DNA of 64,000 nt from Chrysomallon squamiferum. Lineage: Eukaryota; Mollusca; Gastropoda; Neomphalida; Peltospiridae. The stretch is taken from the NCBI GenBank assembly GCA_012295275.1, contig CM022670.1, forward strand, positions 8,770,506-8,834,505. Reading direction: 5' to 3'. Under the pieces are notes generated by a model that saw only the letters and a program-made list of their open reading frames with translations, was not told the origin of the DNA and made no database searches. The position numbers were made by a program, and so were the translations under genes. The first letter of the stretch is position 1. Every line of letters begins with the position of its first letter. This document shows, in pieces, positions 14,601 to 28,856 of this stretch.

Positions 14601-17600
14601 GAAGAGTGGTTCTGGTTACAGCTGTGTCCACCCAGGGCAGAGCAGACAGAGCACAGTGGGTGACGAGTTACAAGATCAGTTACTCTTCCGATTATGTTAA
14701 GTGGTATCCATACTTTGAAGGAAGACGTGTTAAGGTAGGTGTGTAGCAAAAGGGTAATGATGAAAATAACAGTGGTGATAATAATGATGATGTTGATGAT
14801 GATGATGATAAAGGTGCTAATGACAGTGATAATAGTAATGATGACTGGTGTTAAAAAAGAGAAGAACAATAAAAAAATAAAATAAAATAAAATAAATATA
14901 TAAATAAACAATTTCTAGGCAATTGTACATGCTTCTCCATGGATCCCAACTGCTTGTCATACAGATCTGACTGAACAAGCAGATTTACACAGTAAAGACT
15001 TTCTCTTTTGTGATTAGCTCCTTATAATTATTAATCTGTTAAAATCATTATTGCTCGTAGTAAAAAGGAAATCCACTGTTTCTTGATATTTTAGATTTTC
15101 AGTGGTAACTGGGACCAGAAGACTGTTAGAAAACATTATCTCGTGATCCCTATCAGTGCCCGGTATGTCCGACTGTGGGTTGTCAGCTGGCACGACAGAA
15201 TCTCTCTCAGGTGGGAACTGTATGGATGTCCAGGTAAATATGTGTCTGTCTATTTATTCATTTATTCTGAGGAATTATTACAGGTGTCCATGTATTTCAA
15301 TTTCTTTCTTATATATCTCATTTTCTTTTCTTTCTTTCTTTCTTTATAATGTTTGTTTGTTTTGTTTTTTTGTTTTTTTATAAATTAAAAATATTAAAAA
15401 ATTACAATTATAAATATGCTTATATTGATTTTGAACAATAATTATTAATGTGACTGTTGTTCTGGAAGGACCAATGTCTGGTGTAAAGATGCCTGGTTGC
15501 TATGCTGATTTGACAACATCCAGAGATCTTCCGTACGAGCCTCTGATGAACCCAACAGCTGGTATGTGGCCTCCTGCATGTATCCACCACTGCTATTTAA
15601 AGGTAATCAGTATTTTCTTTTAATATCTTTTTATTTAATTTTTTTTTTTTTTTTTATTAGTTAATATTTAGTTTCAGGATCTGATTCAATGATCCAGTGA
15701 GGAGTAATGATCTTGCATTTAGCAGGAAACCATATATCATTGTCTTTTATATATGGAGCACTGGGTGGAATAGGAAATTTTAAGTGAGGTCACCAAGAAA
15801 TATTGACTATGCTGCACCCTGCTATTTCATGAATGAATGAATGTTTAGAATAGGAAAAATTACTGGATGCTCCAGATGCATGACGCCAAGAAACCATATA
15901 TCATGGTATTTCATATATGGAGCACTGGTTGGAATAGAAAAAGAGAAGTAGGTGCAATCAACTAGTGAATGATATAATACTAACAAAACATTTTTGATTT
16001 TTTTGAAAAGTATTTTATTAATTATTTTATTCCTTCTCCTTTCAGGGATATTTCTACGCTGGGTTGCAAGCAGGTTATAAATGTTTTTGTGGAAACTCCT
16101 ATGGAAAGTATGGGATTTCTGCTGAAAACTGCTCCATGCCCTGCTTTCCACATCCCAGGTTCAAGTGTGGTGGAGAAACATCGAATATTATCTACAGTAC
16201 TGGACTTTGTAAGTACAGGATTAGCCAAATCAAGTAACACAGATTATAGAGATTAAAAAAAATATATATATTAATGTAAGAGTTTATTAGACAATCCACA
16301 TCACCTCTCACAAAAAACTTTAAAAAAAAACTACATAAGATATTACTGTTTATGGTTACAGCAAGATAAAATTTTAAAATAAAAGTAATTATCTTGGTGC
16401 TAAAAATAAATAATTATTTAATAACACTGACAGACTGACAAAAGTTAACATAATATCAAAAATCAAGTACTGTTTGAAATTTCACTTAAAAATTGATGTA
16501 ATAAAATTTTTAATTTCAATGCATTCTAATAAGTCTGTTACATCTAATTTTATTGTTAGCAAAAACTGGTCAAAGAAAAAAAATAAAAATAAATATGTTT
16601 CTCAAAAGTATTGGTCAAAGAAGAAATGATATGGTTTCTCAAACATTTTGGACAGAGGAAAGAAAATACAGTTTCTCAAAAGTTTATAAAACGTGTTCAG
16701 ATGTTTTATTCATAGGAAAAGTTGTAGAATTTGTTGTGTGTAAATGGATTAAAGTTGTTTTGTGTTGGTGCAGCCACAGAACGAATCTGTCAACAAGGAT
16801 GGCTGTCATTTGGTGATAACTGTTACTTTCTGTTCAATGACAAGAGAACATGGACAGACGCTCGAGCAAACTGTCAGCTGGAGGCTGCAGATTTAGTCTC
16901 AGTGAACAATCAACACGAGCAGGACTTTGTTGTGTCTCTCATGGCTAAAGGTTGGTGTGGTCTTAATTTCTGTCATTATTTTATTTGTTGTTAATTTATG
17001 TTTTTTTTTTTTTTGTTAATTTTATTTACTCACTTATCTTAAATTAAGTAGATTACAAAAGATGATGTTCATCCATTACTTTAAAAAAAAGTTCATATTG
17101 TAATGCATAAATATTATAAATAAAATGTCTTTGTGTTAAAAAGGAAAAAATTAATTCATTAACGGTTTAAATTGTTTTATTTATTTATGTCTTTGTCTCT
17201 CATTCATCCTTCCATAACTTTCTGTTTCTCTCATTTTTGTCAAATGCTATAAATCAGTTTGTTATCATTTTTCAGTTTATATTTCAACATTAGTATGGTG
17301 TTTGGAATTATATTTAATTTATTCTAGGGCTGGATGATGTATGGATTGGGTTTAATGACCTCCAGTATGAAATGTTGTTTGAATGGACCAATGAGAAAGA
17401 AGTAAAGTTTACTAACTGGGATGTCAACCAACCAGACACCAGACAGGGCACTTATCAAGATTGTGTGTTCATGTCATATAAGGTATTCTGTGGTATTGTA
17501 TTCTGTTACTGCTTCATGTTTCTATAATGACATTATTAAATTTAAATTTAATGATTAATTGACTTTCTTACTTATAATGATTCTTTACTTTCTTTATTTT

Positions 17601-19946
17601 TCTTTTTCTTTTGCATTTTTTTGTGTGTTTTTTTGATGAAGAAAAATATCCTTTTATGATTATTTCTATATTTTTTGTTATTTTTTTATGTAAAAACAAA
17701 AACCATTAACAAGTTATTTAATAATATATATGAATATTATATTATATATATTTTATCATTTTTATTATTTGTTTATTAATAATTAAATAAATGAATAAAT
17801 ACATAAATAATTTATATGCTTACTTTATAATAAAGCAAAGTTAATCAGTAAGAATTTATTTATTTATTTCATTTTTTTTTTTTTTTTTTTTTTTTTTCTC
17901 AGACAAATGGCTGGCAAACCAGTGTATGCACAGATCCTAAAAAATACATCTGCATGTCACCCAAAAGACCCGCAGTAGATATTCCAACACAGCCTCCAAA
18001 TGTGGATGGGTGTGAGTTTGTAAGTTATCTCCCTTTTAATGGAACTCTTCATTTTGTAGATTTTTAACTTAAACTTTTGAGTATTTCTATAGAAAGATTT
18101 TCAAAGAGAATCAAAGTGATAATTATTCACTGAAACCTAAGTCTGTAGAAAATTAATTTTTAAACTTTTTAAAATGGAGTAAAATTGAGATATTTGTAAT
18201 TAAAGGAATTTGTTTAATAATGTTTAAAAATGGTGATCTCATCTTTTGGTATGCTATATTTTTAGGGATGGTTCTTTCCTCTCATAAAAACTAAAGTCTT
18301 TTTCATTTATTTTAAACTTGTCTGTAATTAATAAGCATTTTTTTTAAAATTGTTTTTTATATTAATCTGTCTGTCTTTCTATCTGTTTATCTCTCAGTCT
18401 GTCTGTCTGTCTATATACTGTTAATCTGTTTATTTATTTACTGTTTTTTTCAGGGCTGGGATGGTTATCGTTGGTCGTGTTATCTCTTTGTTACTCAAAC
18501 AAGGTCATGGTTTGATGCTACAGCAGCTTGTAAATCTTTTGGTGCTACCCTTGTACGCATTGATGACAGGTCTAGAGTTTGAAACTTATATCTGTGTTAC
18601 TTATTTTTTGAGAAAAAAAATCCCAAACCCCAAAGCCCACACACAAAAAAAACTCAATCAAAAACAGCATAAAATAAACTCCAAAGTAGCAATAAGTTCA
18701 CATAAAAATCATTTTTTTCATCATGTATCTGTCATAAAATCTCTATTCCAAGTGGACTGCATTTCCCATTCCAACCAAGTCTCAATAACTTATTTATAAT
18801 ATTAAACTGAATAATCATTACTAATATACCTAAAATTTAAATTGTTTTCCAATTAATTAACTTTATGAAATTTATTTATCCATTAAATAATCTTGAATGT
18901 TCTTTTCTGACTATTTGTCCAAAAATATTTTTCTTTATTATTATTTTCTCTGTTTTTTTTCCCCACCTCTATGGCAGATATGAACAAGCTTACTTGGCAA
19001 GTGCTCTGGCATCCAAGAAAGGATTTTACTGGTCTGATATCACAGACAAACATCACCCTGGTTTGTTCACAATAGCAGACGGAAATATCAGATTAAAAGA
19101 CACTAACTGGGCAAAGGATCGACCAGGTGTCTTACAGACAATGTGTTTCTTTGTTTTGTTCATTACTTCTTCCTTGAGCACTCATGCATCCACACTGAAC
19201 ATGTGTTTTTATGTTTGAGTATCTGTGTGTATGTGTATTTCTGTGTGTGTGTATGTGTGTGTGTGTGTATGACTTTATATATCAATGTATGTGGATAGAT
19301 AGACATATATATATATATGTGTAGTATATATATGTATGTATGTAAAATTGTTTTATATCTGTGAGATATATATTCAGTATTGTTTGAAATGTTATGTTAT
19401 TACTGTAACCTAATAACAGTTTACATATTGATGATGTGAGAGAAAAAAACACAATGCCATAACAAAATGATTCTGATAGTGTTGGAAGATATTTTACATT
19501 AAATCTGTTACTAGCATTATTTACACAAACAAACATGCACAAACAATTAGACATACACATGCTGACATGCATACACACATAAATAAATATTATATATAAG
19601 CATTTGAATGTACACAAAAACAAACTAGCATGATTATTTCATATAATCAGATAGTTGATTGAAACCTATTTAGTGTGTAATTACTGACATTCAGCTTTCT
19701 CTGAAACTAACCTTATATATATAAGTCTTGTTCTGTAAAGATGGAAATAATGAAGCTGTCTCAAAGATGGCAAAAGGTAAAGGAACAAAAATGGCACTTA
19801 TGTGTTGAACAAAGCTATGTACAAATATGTAGTAGATATGATTGTATGTGTTTGTAAGTATATGTGTGTCTATATCTGCATCTATATCTATATCTAAATC
19901 TATATGTATCTGTTTATCTCTTTATTTATCTATCTATCTATCTATC

Positions 19947-19982
<36 letters not shown>

Positions 19983-21333
19983 CTGAATAAACAAAATTGT
20001 TGTTACACACACAGATCAAAATGGACACTGTGTTGCTATGGGGACAGGTAGACAAGCAGGTTTGTGGTACAACAGTTTTTGTAACACGTTGTACTCTGCT
20101 GTGTGTGAACGTCCACGGGTTGGTCCCCAGTACACACCACCCACCACAGCGAAAGCAACAACTACAACAATCCCATGTGCACCAAACTGGGTAGATTTGT
20201 CAGGATACTGTTATCAGGTGAGACAAATTAAAAATTAATTCTATGTAATTCATTGTTCAGGTATAATGAGTGTGAAAATTAATATATAAAATGTGTAATT
20301 ATAGTAATTCTTTCAATAATTTTATTTAGCAAAAATATTTATATCAGATTAATTTGGTTTATGATCTTTTTAAAATTTTAATAAATCTATGAGTTTTTGT
20401 TATAAATAAATTTTGACTGTTAGTAATAAACCTACTAATTTAAATCACACTATTTTTGATGAACTACATTAATAATTTTGATGATATTATTGATGAACTA
20501 TATTAATAGTTTTTAATGAGCTGAATTAATTTCAGTAGTAACATACTGGTAGGTAGAAATTTCTGAAAGATTTAAATAAAAATGTATTACATGACTATTT
20601 TCAGGTAAACTCTGTTAAATTCAATCTTGCTGTCCAGTGGTCAGATGCTCAAGCTGACTGCTTGGCTCAGGGTTCAAATCTTGCCAGCTTCCACAATGCA
20701 TCAGCACTTGACTATCTGTGGAGAAATTACCTGATGTATGTACACGAAGATAAAAAATTTTATCAGTAAAACTGCCATTTGTAAATTTAAAAAAATAAAT
20801 AAAAATTAGATTATTTTATTTATTTATTTATTTATATATATTTACATGTTTATTTATTTGTTTATTTATTTATTTATTTTATTTTTTTTATTTAATCATT
20901 TATTTGTATATATTTCATCATTCAAATATTCACTAATTTATTAAATATTTATTTACTTACTTGTTTATTTATTTTCCTATTTATTTTTTTTTTTCTTCTT
21001 TTTTTCTGTTTTGTTATTATGTTTTAATTTAATTATTAATGTCTTTCTTTATTCATTTACCCATTTACCCATTTAGTTTATTTTATTTTATTATATTTTA
21101 GTGTGTAAACCATTAATCTTCATATTTGTTGCACTTAATTTATATTTTTCAGAGGAGCTAATAATAATTTTTGGATTGGACTGAATCTTCTAAGAACAGG
21201 GTCAGGCAGTGGACAGGCAGGTTGGTATATTGATAAAAATTCACAATCAATTATTAGTTGTTATATTACTTTGGTGATATGTATAAATGACCTAAATACA
21301 TTTTGTGTAATTCCAAGTTAATACTGTTATTAC

Positions 21334-21393
<60 letters not shown>

Positions 21394-22375
21394 CATTGTT
21401 GTTGTTGTTATTAATTTTTTTATTGTCATTATCATTGTCATTATTATTATAATTATTATTTTTGCTGTTGTTGTAACATCTGACCAATCTTTTCTAATAA
21501 TAAAGTATGACACTTTTATTTTTCATTTTTCCCCTCCTCTTTTTTTTTTTTATTTTATTTTTTGTTTTGTTTAATAAAGTCCTGATAGACTGAGTATATC
21601 AGTTTGAAATGTGCCAATTCCTCAATCTGTCAGGGCTTTCTTTTGTTTTGTTGTTTTTAACATTTATATATTTTGGGGGACCCCATTGCACACATTAAGA
21701 TTTGAATCTTTATTTTTGCTGTTTAATTAATTGAATCTTTTTTTCACACACACACACATATGTAGGTATGTATGTATTTTAACGCTGTGTGTTGTACAGG
21801 TTACTCGTGGAGTGATGGTTCCTCTGTTGACTTTCTCAACTGGAACGATGGTGAACCAAGCAGTCTCAATGGCGAGGACCAGTGTGTTGAGGTCCTCGCT
21901 AGTAAAGGAAAATACAATGATCAAGACTGTCACAGAAAAAGAAACTGGATTTGTGCTGTTAAAAAAGGTTGATAGGTTTTCATGTTAAATTGGTTTGGAA
22001 ATATTTGCTTTCAATTTAAATTGTGGATAATTTAGACATTTTTGTTTTTTAACATAAATTGTGGATAATAAAGAAATATTTGTTATTTAATTTAAATTGG
22101 CAATGATTTTTTGCTTTTAATTTAAACTGAATTATATATATATTAATTTAAATTGTGAATGGTTTAGAAAGATGATTATATACATTTTAGAATTTAAAAT
22201 TTAATAACAAAAAGATAATATTCATCAGTTGAAACATTTATTTGAATTTTAATAACATACTAATATATTGAAAAAAAAAAGTAAGTTTTTAAAAAAATAA
22301 AATAATTTTGTTACAGTTCATTATTGTCAAATAATACAACAACCATCCAATTATCACACTTAAATCATTTTAACA

Positions 22376-22432
<57 letters not shown>

Positions 22433-23983
22433 CCACTCACATACACACACACACACACACAGACACACACAACACACACACATATACACACAGACACACA
22501 TACACAGAAACATGTTTTAATGATTATCATAAAAAGTTTCAAAATTTAAAAACAAATTTTTATGATGTACATTTTGATTCTTTCAGGACATCCAGTGATT
22601 CCAAGAACAACAATATTTCTGCCAACAGCAGGGCCTCGTGAGTGTTAAGTCTGGAATAATAATTAACAAAATAAAGTAAAAAATTCACTGTGTAATGTAA
22701 TCAGTTACAGAAGCATATAACAAAATTCAGACTCCTTGTCTATACGTACCTCTTGTAAGCTAGTTACAATACTTCAGCTATGAAATATCATGTGATATCT
22801 TGTTTTTTAGACCTGTCCAGTAACATGTTAGTATCTTAGTGTAAATAGCAGTATATTTGTCACTGCACTATAGATGGTCCTTTGTTTGAAAATGCTTTTC
22901 TCCAGAGATTGTGGTCTGATGCACTAATATTGCATGTTAAAAGATGAATCCTTTGAAACAATATCATCAGACAGACCCAACTGGTATATTAGAACAAAAA
23001 AACAAAAACAATAATAAATTAAAATAAATAAGTAAATAAATAAATAAAACTGTAGTTTTCATTTTGTGAAAAGTCTTTGGTATTCATTGTTTAAAAGATA
23101 GGAATATTTTTGTTTTGTTTTGTTTCATTTTTAATTATTAGGTTTTTGGGAGTTTTTTCCCCATTAATTTCTTTTTTTCTTGTTTTCTTGTTTTCTTTTT
23201 TCTGTCATTCATTAATTTTTCACTCAATCAGTTTGTTATTTGTTTATTCACCCATTCATTCATTCATTCTTTCTTTCCTTTTTAATTATTTTTTTAATTT
23301 TTCACCAGCCATATAACTTTTTACTCATTACATTAATTGGACATTTCAGAACGTTTTTTTTTTTTTTTTCATTTTATGTTTAAAGCTGGCAGCTGTGGAA
23401 CTGGCTGGGACAAGTGGATGTCATACAAAAACTTCTGTTACTTTGTGGGTGATGGTGCTGGAGATGGGGCATTGACATGGCGACAAGCTCGACACTGGTG
23501 TCAGGAGTACGAAGGAGAGCTGGTGTCCATCACCAACATGGGCGAGGAATATTTTGTCTGGAATCTGGTTAGGAACATGTTACAATCATTGATTTATTTA
23601 TCTTGTAGAGTGGACCTGGCATGGACATTCTAATACAAATCACCTACGACTGGAATGATATTATTGTTATATGATGTTTCGTGTTTTTATTGTTACTGTT
23701 GATGATATTGATGCTTCGTCATTTCATTAGTATTATTACCAATTTTGTTTTTTGTTACTCTTGTGGTTATTGTTGTTAATGATATTGCAGATTAGAAGTA
23801 TAAATTAATTTAGATTTATTAAATTAAAAAAAAAAGAACATTTCTAGAAGAGTTTTATTTTTTATTTTTTGACTACATTAATAATACATATTTAATTAAT
23901 TTTAATGTTTTACAGATAAAAAATGTCAGTCAAATAAGTTTATGGATTGGACTCTCTGAAGTTGACTATGACTATGGATACAG

Positions 23984-24042
<59 letters not shown>

Positions 24043-26102
24043 TAATAATGATAATAAAAACATAAAATACATGAATTTCTTAAACTGACTACATCTTTAA
24101 TTTAGATAAAAACTAATATGTGGAATTTATTACACATTCAGATAAAAAAAAAATATATATTTTATAGACTTTCTGAATTCAATAAAAATGACTGTTATAT
24201 TTAATATGATGTTACCTAAATATTTGTACTTTGATTATTACTACTGTTACATGAAATAGCTCGAGAAACAGTTTTAATTATTGTCAATATCGTTTGAGAT
24301 TTTTGATAATGAGAAGGAAACTGATACAAATCCACAGATGGTCTGATGGTAATCCTGTTTCACTGGTACACTGGAGCAGGGGGGAACCCAATGATTATGG
24401 TGGGGAAGAAGCATGTGCTGACATGTTAGTTTTTAATGGTAAAGTTTATAATGTGGTCACCACTTACACATTTATGATAGTGGTAAAATCAGAATTTCGT
24501 TAAAAAATAGAGAGACAGTGTCATTGTAGTTGATATAGTTGTCAAAAATAAAATAAAATAAAATAAAATAAAAAAAAATAAATAAATAAATAAATAAATA
24601 AATAAAAAAATTTAAAAAGCAGAAATTTAAAATTTTGGTAAACCAACTAGATTTGAAGTCAGTGTGAAATGATTCAGAACTTTTTTTTATATATGTTAAT
24701 CAAATTTTTCTATATATAGAAATTTTGTGTTTATAAAAGTAAGATATGAAAAAAAAAAAAATGAGAAATGTCAGACAGATACAGAAAGAAAGTGATGGTG
24801 AAGATTTAGTACAAAATACTGATTATGTTGCTTTTGTATTAGGTAAATGGAATGATGAACACTGCAGTGTCAAACAAGGATTTGTCTGTAAAAGGTACAA
24901 TGGTCCCATAACCACACCTAAACCCACCCCTGCAATTCTTCCTGGTTACTGCCCTGCAGGATTTAATCAGTTTGGAAACAAATGTTACAGAGTGTTCGGA
25001 GTGCTACCAAGTCAGAGGGTTGATTTTAAAACAGCAAGGTCAAAGTGCAGGTCATTAGGTCGAGGCTATGACCTTGCCAGTATAACTAACTTCAGAGAAC
25101 AAGGTGACCAATAATTTTGGTAATTTATTTTGAAAAAAAAAGAATAATATAATAAATAAAATGCACCATATTCTGAAATTTGTAGATATAAATTATTGAT
25201 GTTTAAGTATACATGATTTCATTTGATCTGAATTAGTTATAAGGTTTAAACATAATGTCTATGAGGAAAACAAGGGGGGAAAAATACACATTTTAAATTG
25301 GAAAGAAATGAAGAACAAGAAATACAATAAGTTAAAAATATTTAACAAAATATCCAACATATGACTTCAAAATTTTATGTTTATATTAAATAATTTTACC
25401 AAACTAAAATAGCCAGTAGCCTCGATTCATGCTTAAGGTTATAGAATTTCACATAATATGCTACAAATCATCCACATTGCAAACAATCAATGCTTCTCAT
25501 AAATTGGTCTTTAATGGCCTTTACAATATAAAAAAATACAATGGTAAAATTAATATAACAGTATTTTCAAAAAGAAAATTTCAAATAAAGATAATTCAAC
25601 TCTTGAACAGTTATAAGCTATCAGAAATAATATTTTGTTTGTAATAAATTTATGGTTATTATTATTATTATTTTTTTATGCTATAATGTTTTGGCTTGTT
25701 GGTTTTTGTTCTGTAGCCTACGTAACAACACTTTTGAGTGAAATATCATTCAGTGTGTGGATTGGACTGGTCAAGGTTCAGAGAGGTAATGGGCTTGTAC
25801 TGCAGTGGATTGACAATGAAGATCTGACATTCACTAACTGGGACATAGGGGAACCTAATGGAAGAGGAAGAGTAAGTGTTTACTGTCTTATATTTTGATA
25901 TCTTTTTACTTTTTGTTATTGCTGTTGTTTTTATTTTTGTTTCTTGTTGTTATTGTTATTGTTGTTGTTGTTAGTGTTAATGTTTTTGTTTCTTGTTGAT
26001 ATTGTTAATGTTTTTGTTTCTTGTTATTGTTAATATTTTTTGTTTCTGTTTATTGTTTTGGTTGTTTTGTTATTATTGTTGGTATTAATGCTTTGTTGTT
26101 AT

Positions 26103-26144
<42 letters not shown>

Positions 26145-26478
26145 TTTGTTGTGGTTGCTTTTTCTGTTGTCATAGGGGAACCTAATGGAAGAGGAAGAGT
26201 AAGTGTTTACTGTCTTATATTTTGATATCTTTTTACTTTTTGTTATTTCTGTTGTTTTTATTTTTGTTTCTTGTTGTTATTGTTATTGTTGTTGTTGTTA
26301 GTGTTAATGTTTTTGTTTCTTGTTGATATTGTTAATGTTTTTGTTTCTTGTTAGTGTTAATGTTTTTGTTTCTTGTTGATATTGTTAATGTTTTTGTTTC
26401 TTGTTATTGTTAATATTTTTTGTTTCTGTTTATTGTTTTGGTTGTTTTGTTATTATTGTTGTTATGCTTTGTTGTTAT

Positions 26479-26541
<63 letters not shown>

Positions 26542-27005
26542 TTTGTTGTGGTTGCTTTTTCTGTTGTCATTGTTATTATTGCAAAACCACTAACCAGATT
26601 AGAAGTCTAAATTAAGTTAGCCATATTAAACAAATCTAATGACAAAACAGTTGTACTGTATAGTTAGTTATAATAACTTGGTTTATCAACATACTGCTTG
26701 TTTGTAAAAGGTTATGGTATGAACTGTCCTGTTTATGAGAAGTGTTTATAAAATAGCTCATTCTGCTACTCACTGACACAGAGTGGTTGGTTTCATCTGT
26801 CATATTATCTTATGACATGAAATGTATGAGTGAAGAAAATAAATCTTTTTAAATAATTGTTTATTTTGTAACTGTTAATTTTGCAATGGCAGGAGAAGTG
26901 TGTGGAGATGTACAGTGTCACTGAACAGGCTGGGGAGTGGAATGATGCACCGTGCACAGTGAAGATAGGATATGTGTGTCAGACCAGGAAAAGTAACAAA
27001 GCTAA

Positions 27006-27045
<40 letters not shown>

Positions 27046-27119
27046 CTCTCTGTCTCTGTCTCTGTCTTTCTCTCTCTCTGTATGTTTGTACATACATACA
27101 TAAATACACACACATATCT

Positions 27120-27156
<37 letters not shown>

Positions 27157-28817
27157 CTTTACGTATGTATATATATACACATACACAAACGCAAGTGTAC
27201 AAACTAAAATAAAAAAAATAAAAAATTCCCAGATACACAAAGTTCCAAGTATGCAATCACATGCACATGCACACAGCCATGACTACAAACAAAAACCACT
27301 AAAAGAAACACATACAGAGACAATTACATACAAATATAGCTATAAATACATCTACCTACCTTTAGCTACAAAACCATAATATTATATTACTTATATACAT
27401 TACTTATATGCACAAATAAATTCAAACAGCCAAAACATGAAAATATGTGTTGAGTCTTTTAGACTGTTTCATTGTTACAAAATTACCCTACCTTCGTCAT
27501 TTAATTAATTTAAACTATTATAAAACTGTATTATCTCTTATCTTATATTTCATTCTAGAACCATACATCACAACACCAGAACCAGTGCCCAACCCATGTG
27601 ATGGCAACCCAGGCTTCAAGGCTCTGGGAGAAGACTGTTTCCGAGTGGCTAATACAACAATGACATGGTCAGATGCCAGCAGCTTCTGTTCCAGTCTGGG
27701 AGCATATCTACCAAGTATTAACAACCCTTTTGAAAATGCATACATGACTCTCCTGGTCACTGATAACAGAAAGACTAATGCTTTTTGGATTGGCCTCAGT
27801 GACTTGAAGGTAAAATGAAATAGGTAGACATTTTGTTATTTGTCTGGTTCTTTTGGGGTTTTTTTTTGTACTCGTTTTTCTTGTTGTTCTTTTATTTTTA
27901 TTTATTAAAATTAGAGTAGTCTTATTTATTTATTTATTTTTGATTTTAATTTTTTTTTTTTTTTTTTTTTTTTTTTTGAGCGAAAATTGCTAAGGCTTTA
28001 AATATTAACCTCAGTTACTGGTACTAGGTTTTTCAATTTTTAAAACATATACAATAGTTATGGGATTCATCTAATTTAAAATTAGGTATTAAAAATTAAT
28101 GGAATAGAATATCATTGTTAAAAACCATTTAAAAATAAAATGGAAAGTCTCAAAAATATATATATATAAATAATCCAAAAAAATATAAACAAATAAAAAT
28201 TAAAAATTAGAATATAATTATATTCAGCATATATAAAAACAAAAACACTGATTTTTTTTAATTATGATTTTAATTTTTTTTACTAAAAGTTTATATTAAT
28301 CAAAGATTAACATCAAATTAATTTCAACAATTTGTTTTTAGCGAAATGGAACTTACGAGTGGGTAGATAAATGGCCTGTTGTCTATACAAAGTGGAACAA
28401 GATGGAGCCAGCCAAGGGTCCAGGAGAAGGGTGTGTCTCTATGGACAGTAGTGGACAGTGGACAGATGATGACTGTAGTAAAAAACTACAATTTGCCTGC
28501 AAGATTCCATCAGGTAGGGAATCAACTGCAGTTCAGTACTGCTGTGTCTTGTTATTCCCTATGTTGGGTGAAATGAGTAGTAGCCAGATTAGTCCACTAA
28601 GAAGATTTGATCCCATGGCCTTTTGTGCCTCAGACCACTAATCTTTTTGGGCTGCTCTAATTTTAAACTGAGAACAACATTTTCATTTGTCTAATTGTGA
28701 ATATAAATAATCCAGATAAACTTTACTAATTTTTGTAGCATTAATTATTTTCAGCAGCAATTATAATATATATATATATATATTTGGATGTATGTGTGCA
28801 TGTACACACACACACAC

Positions 28818-28856
<39 letters not shown>

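Noticed and set aside
18730-18800. CCCATTCCAACCAAGT resembling a SINE core
   Set aside because: The match is too short to separate from chance in this composition.
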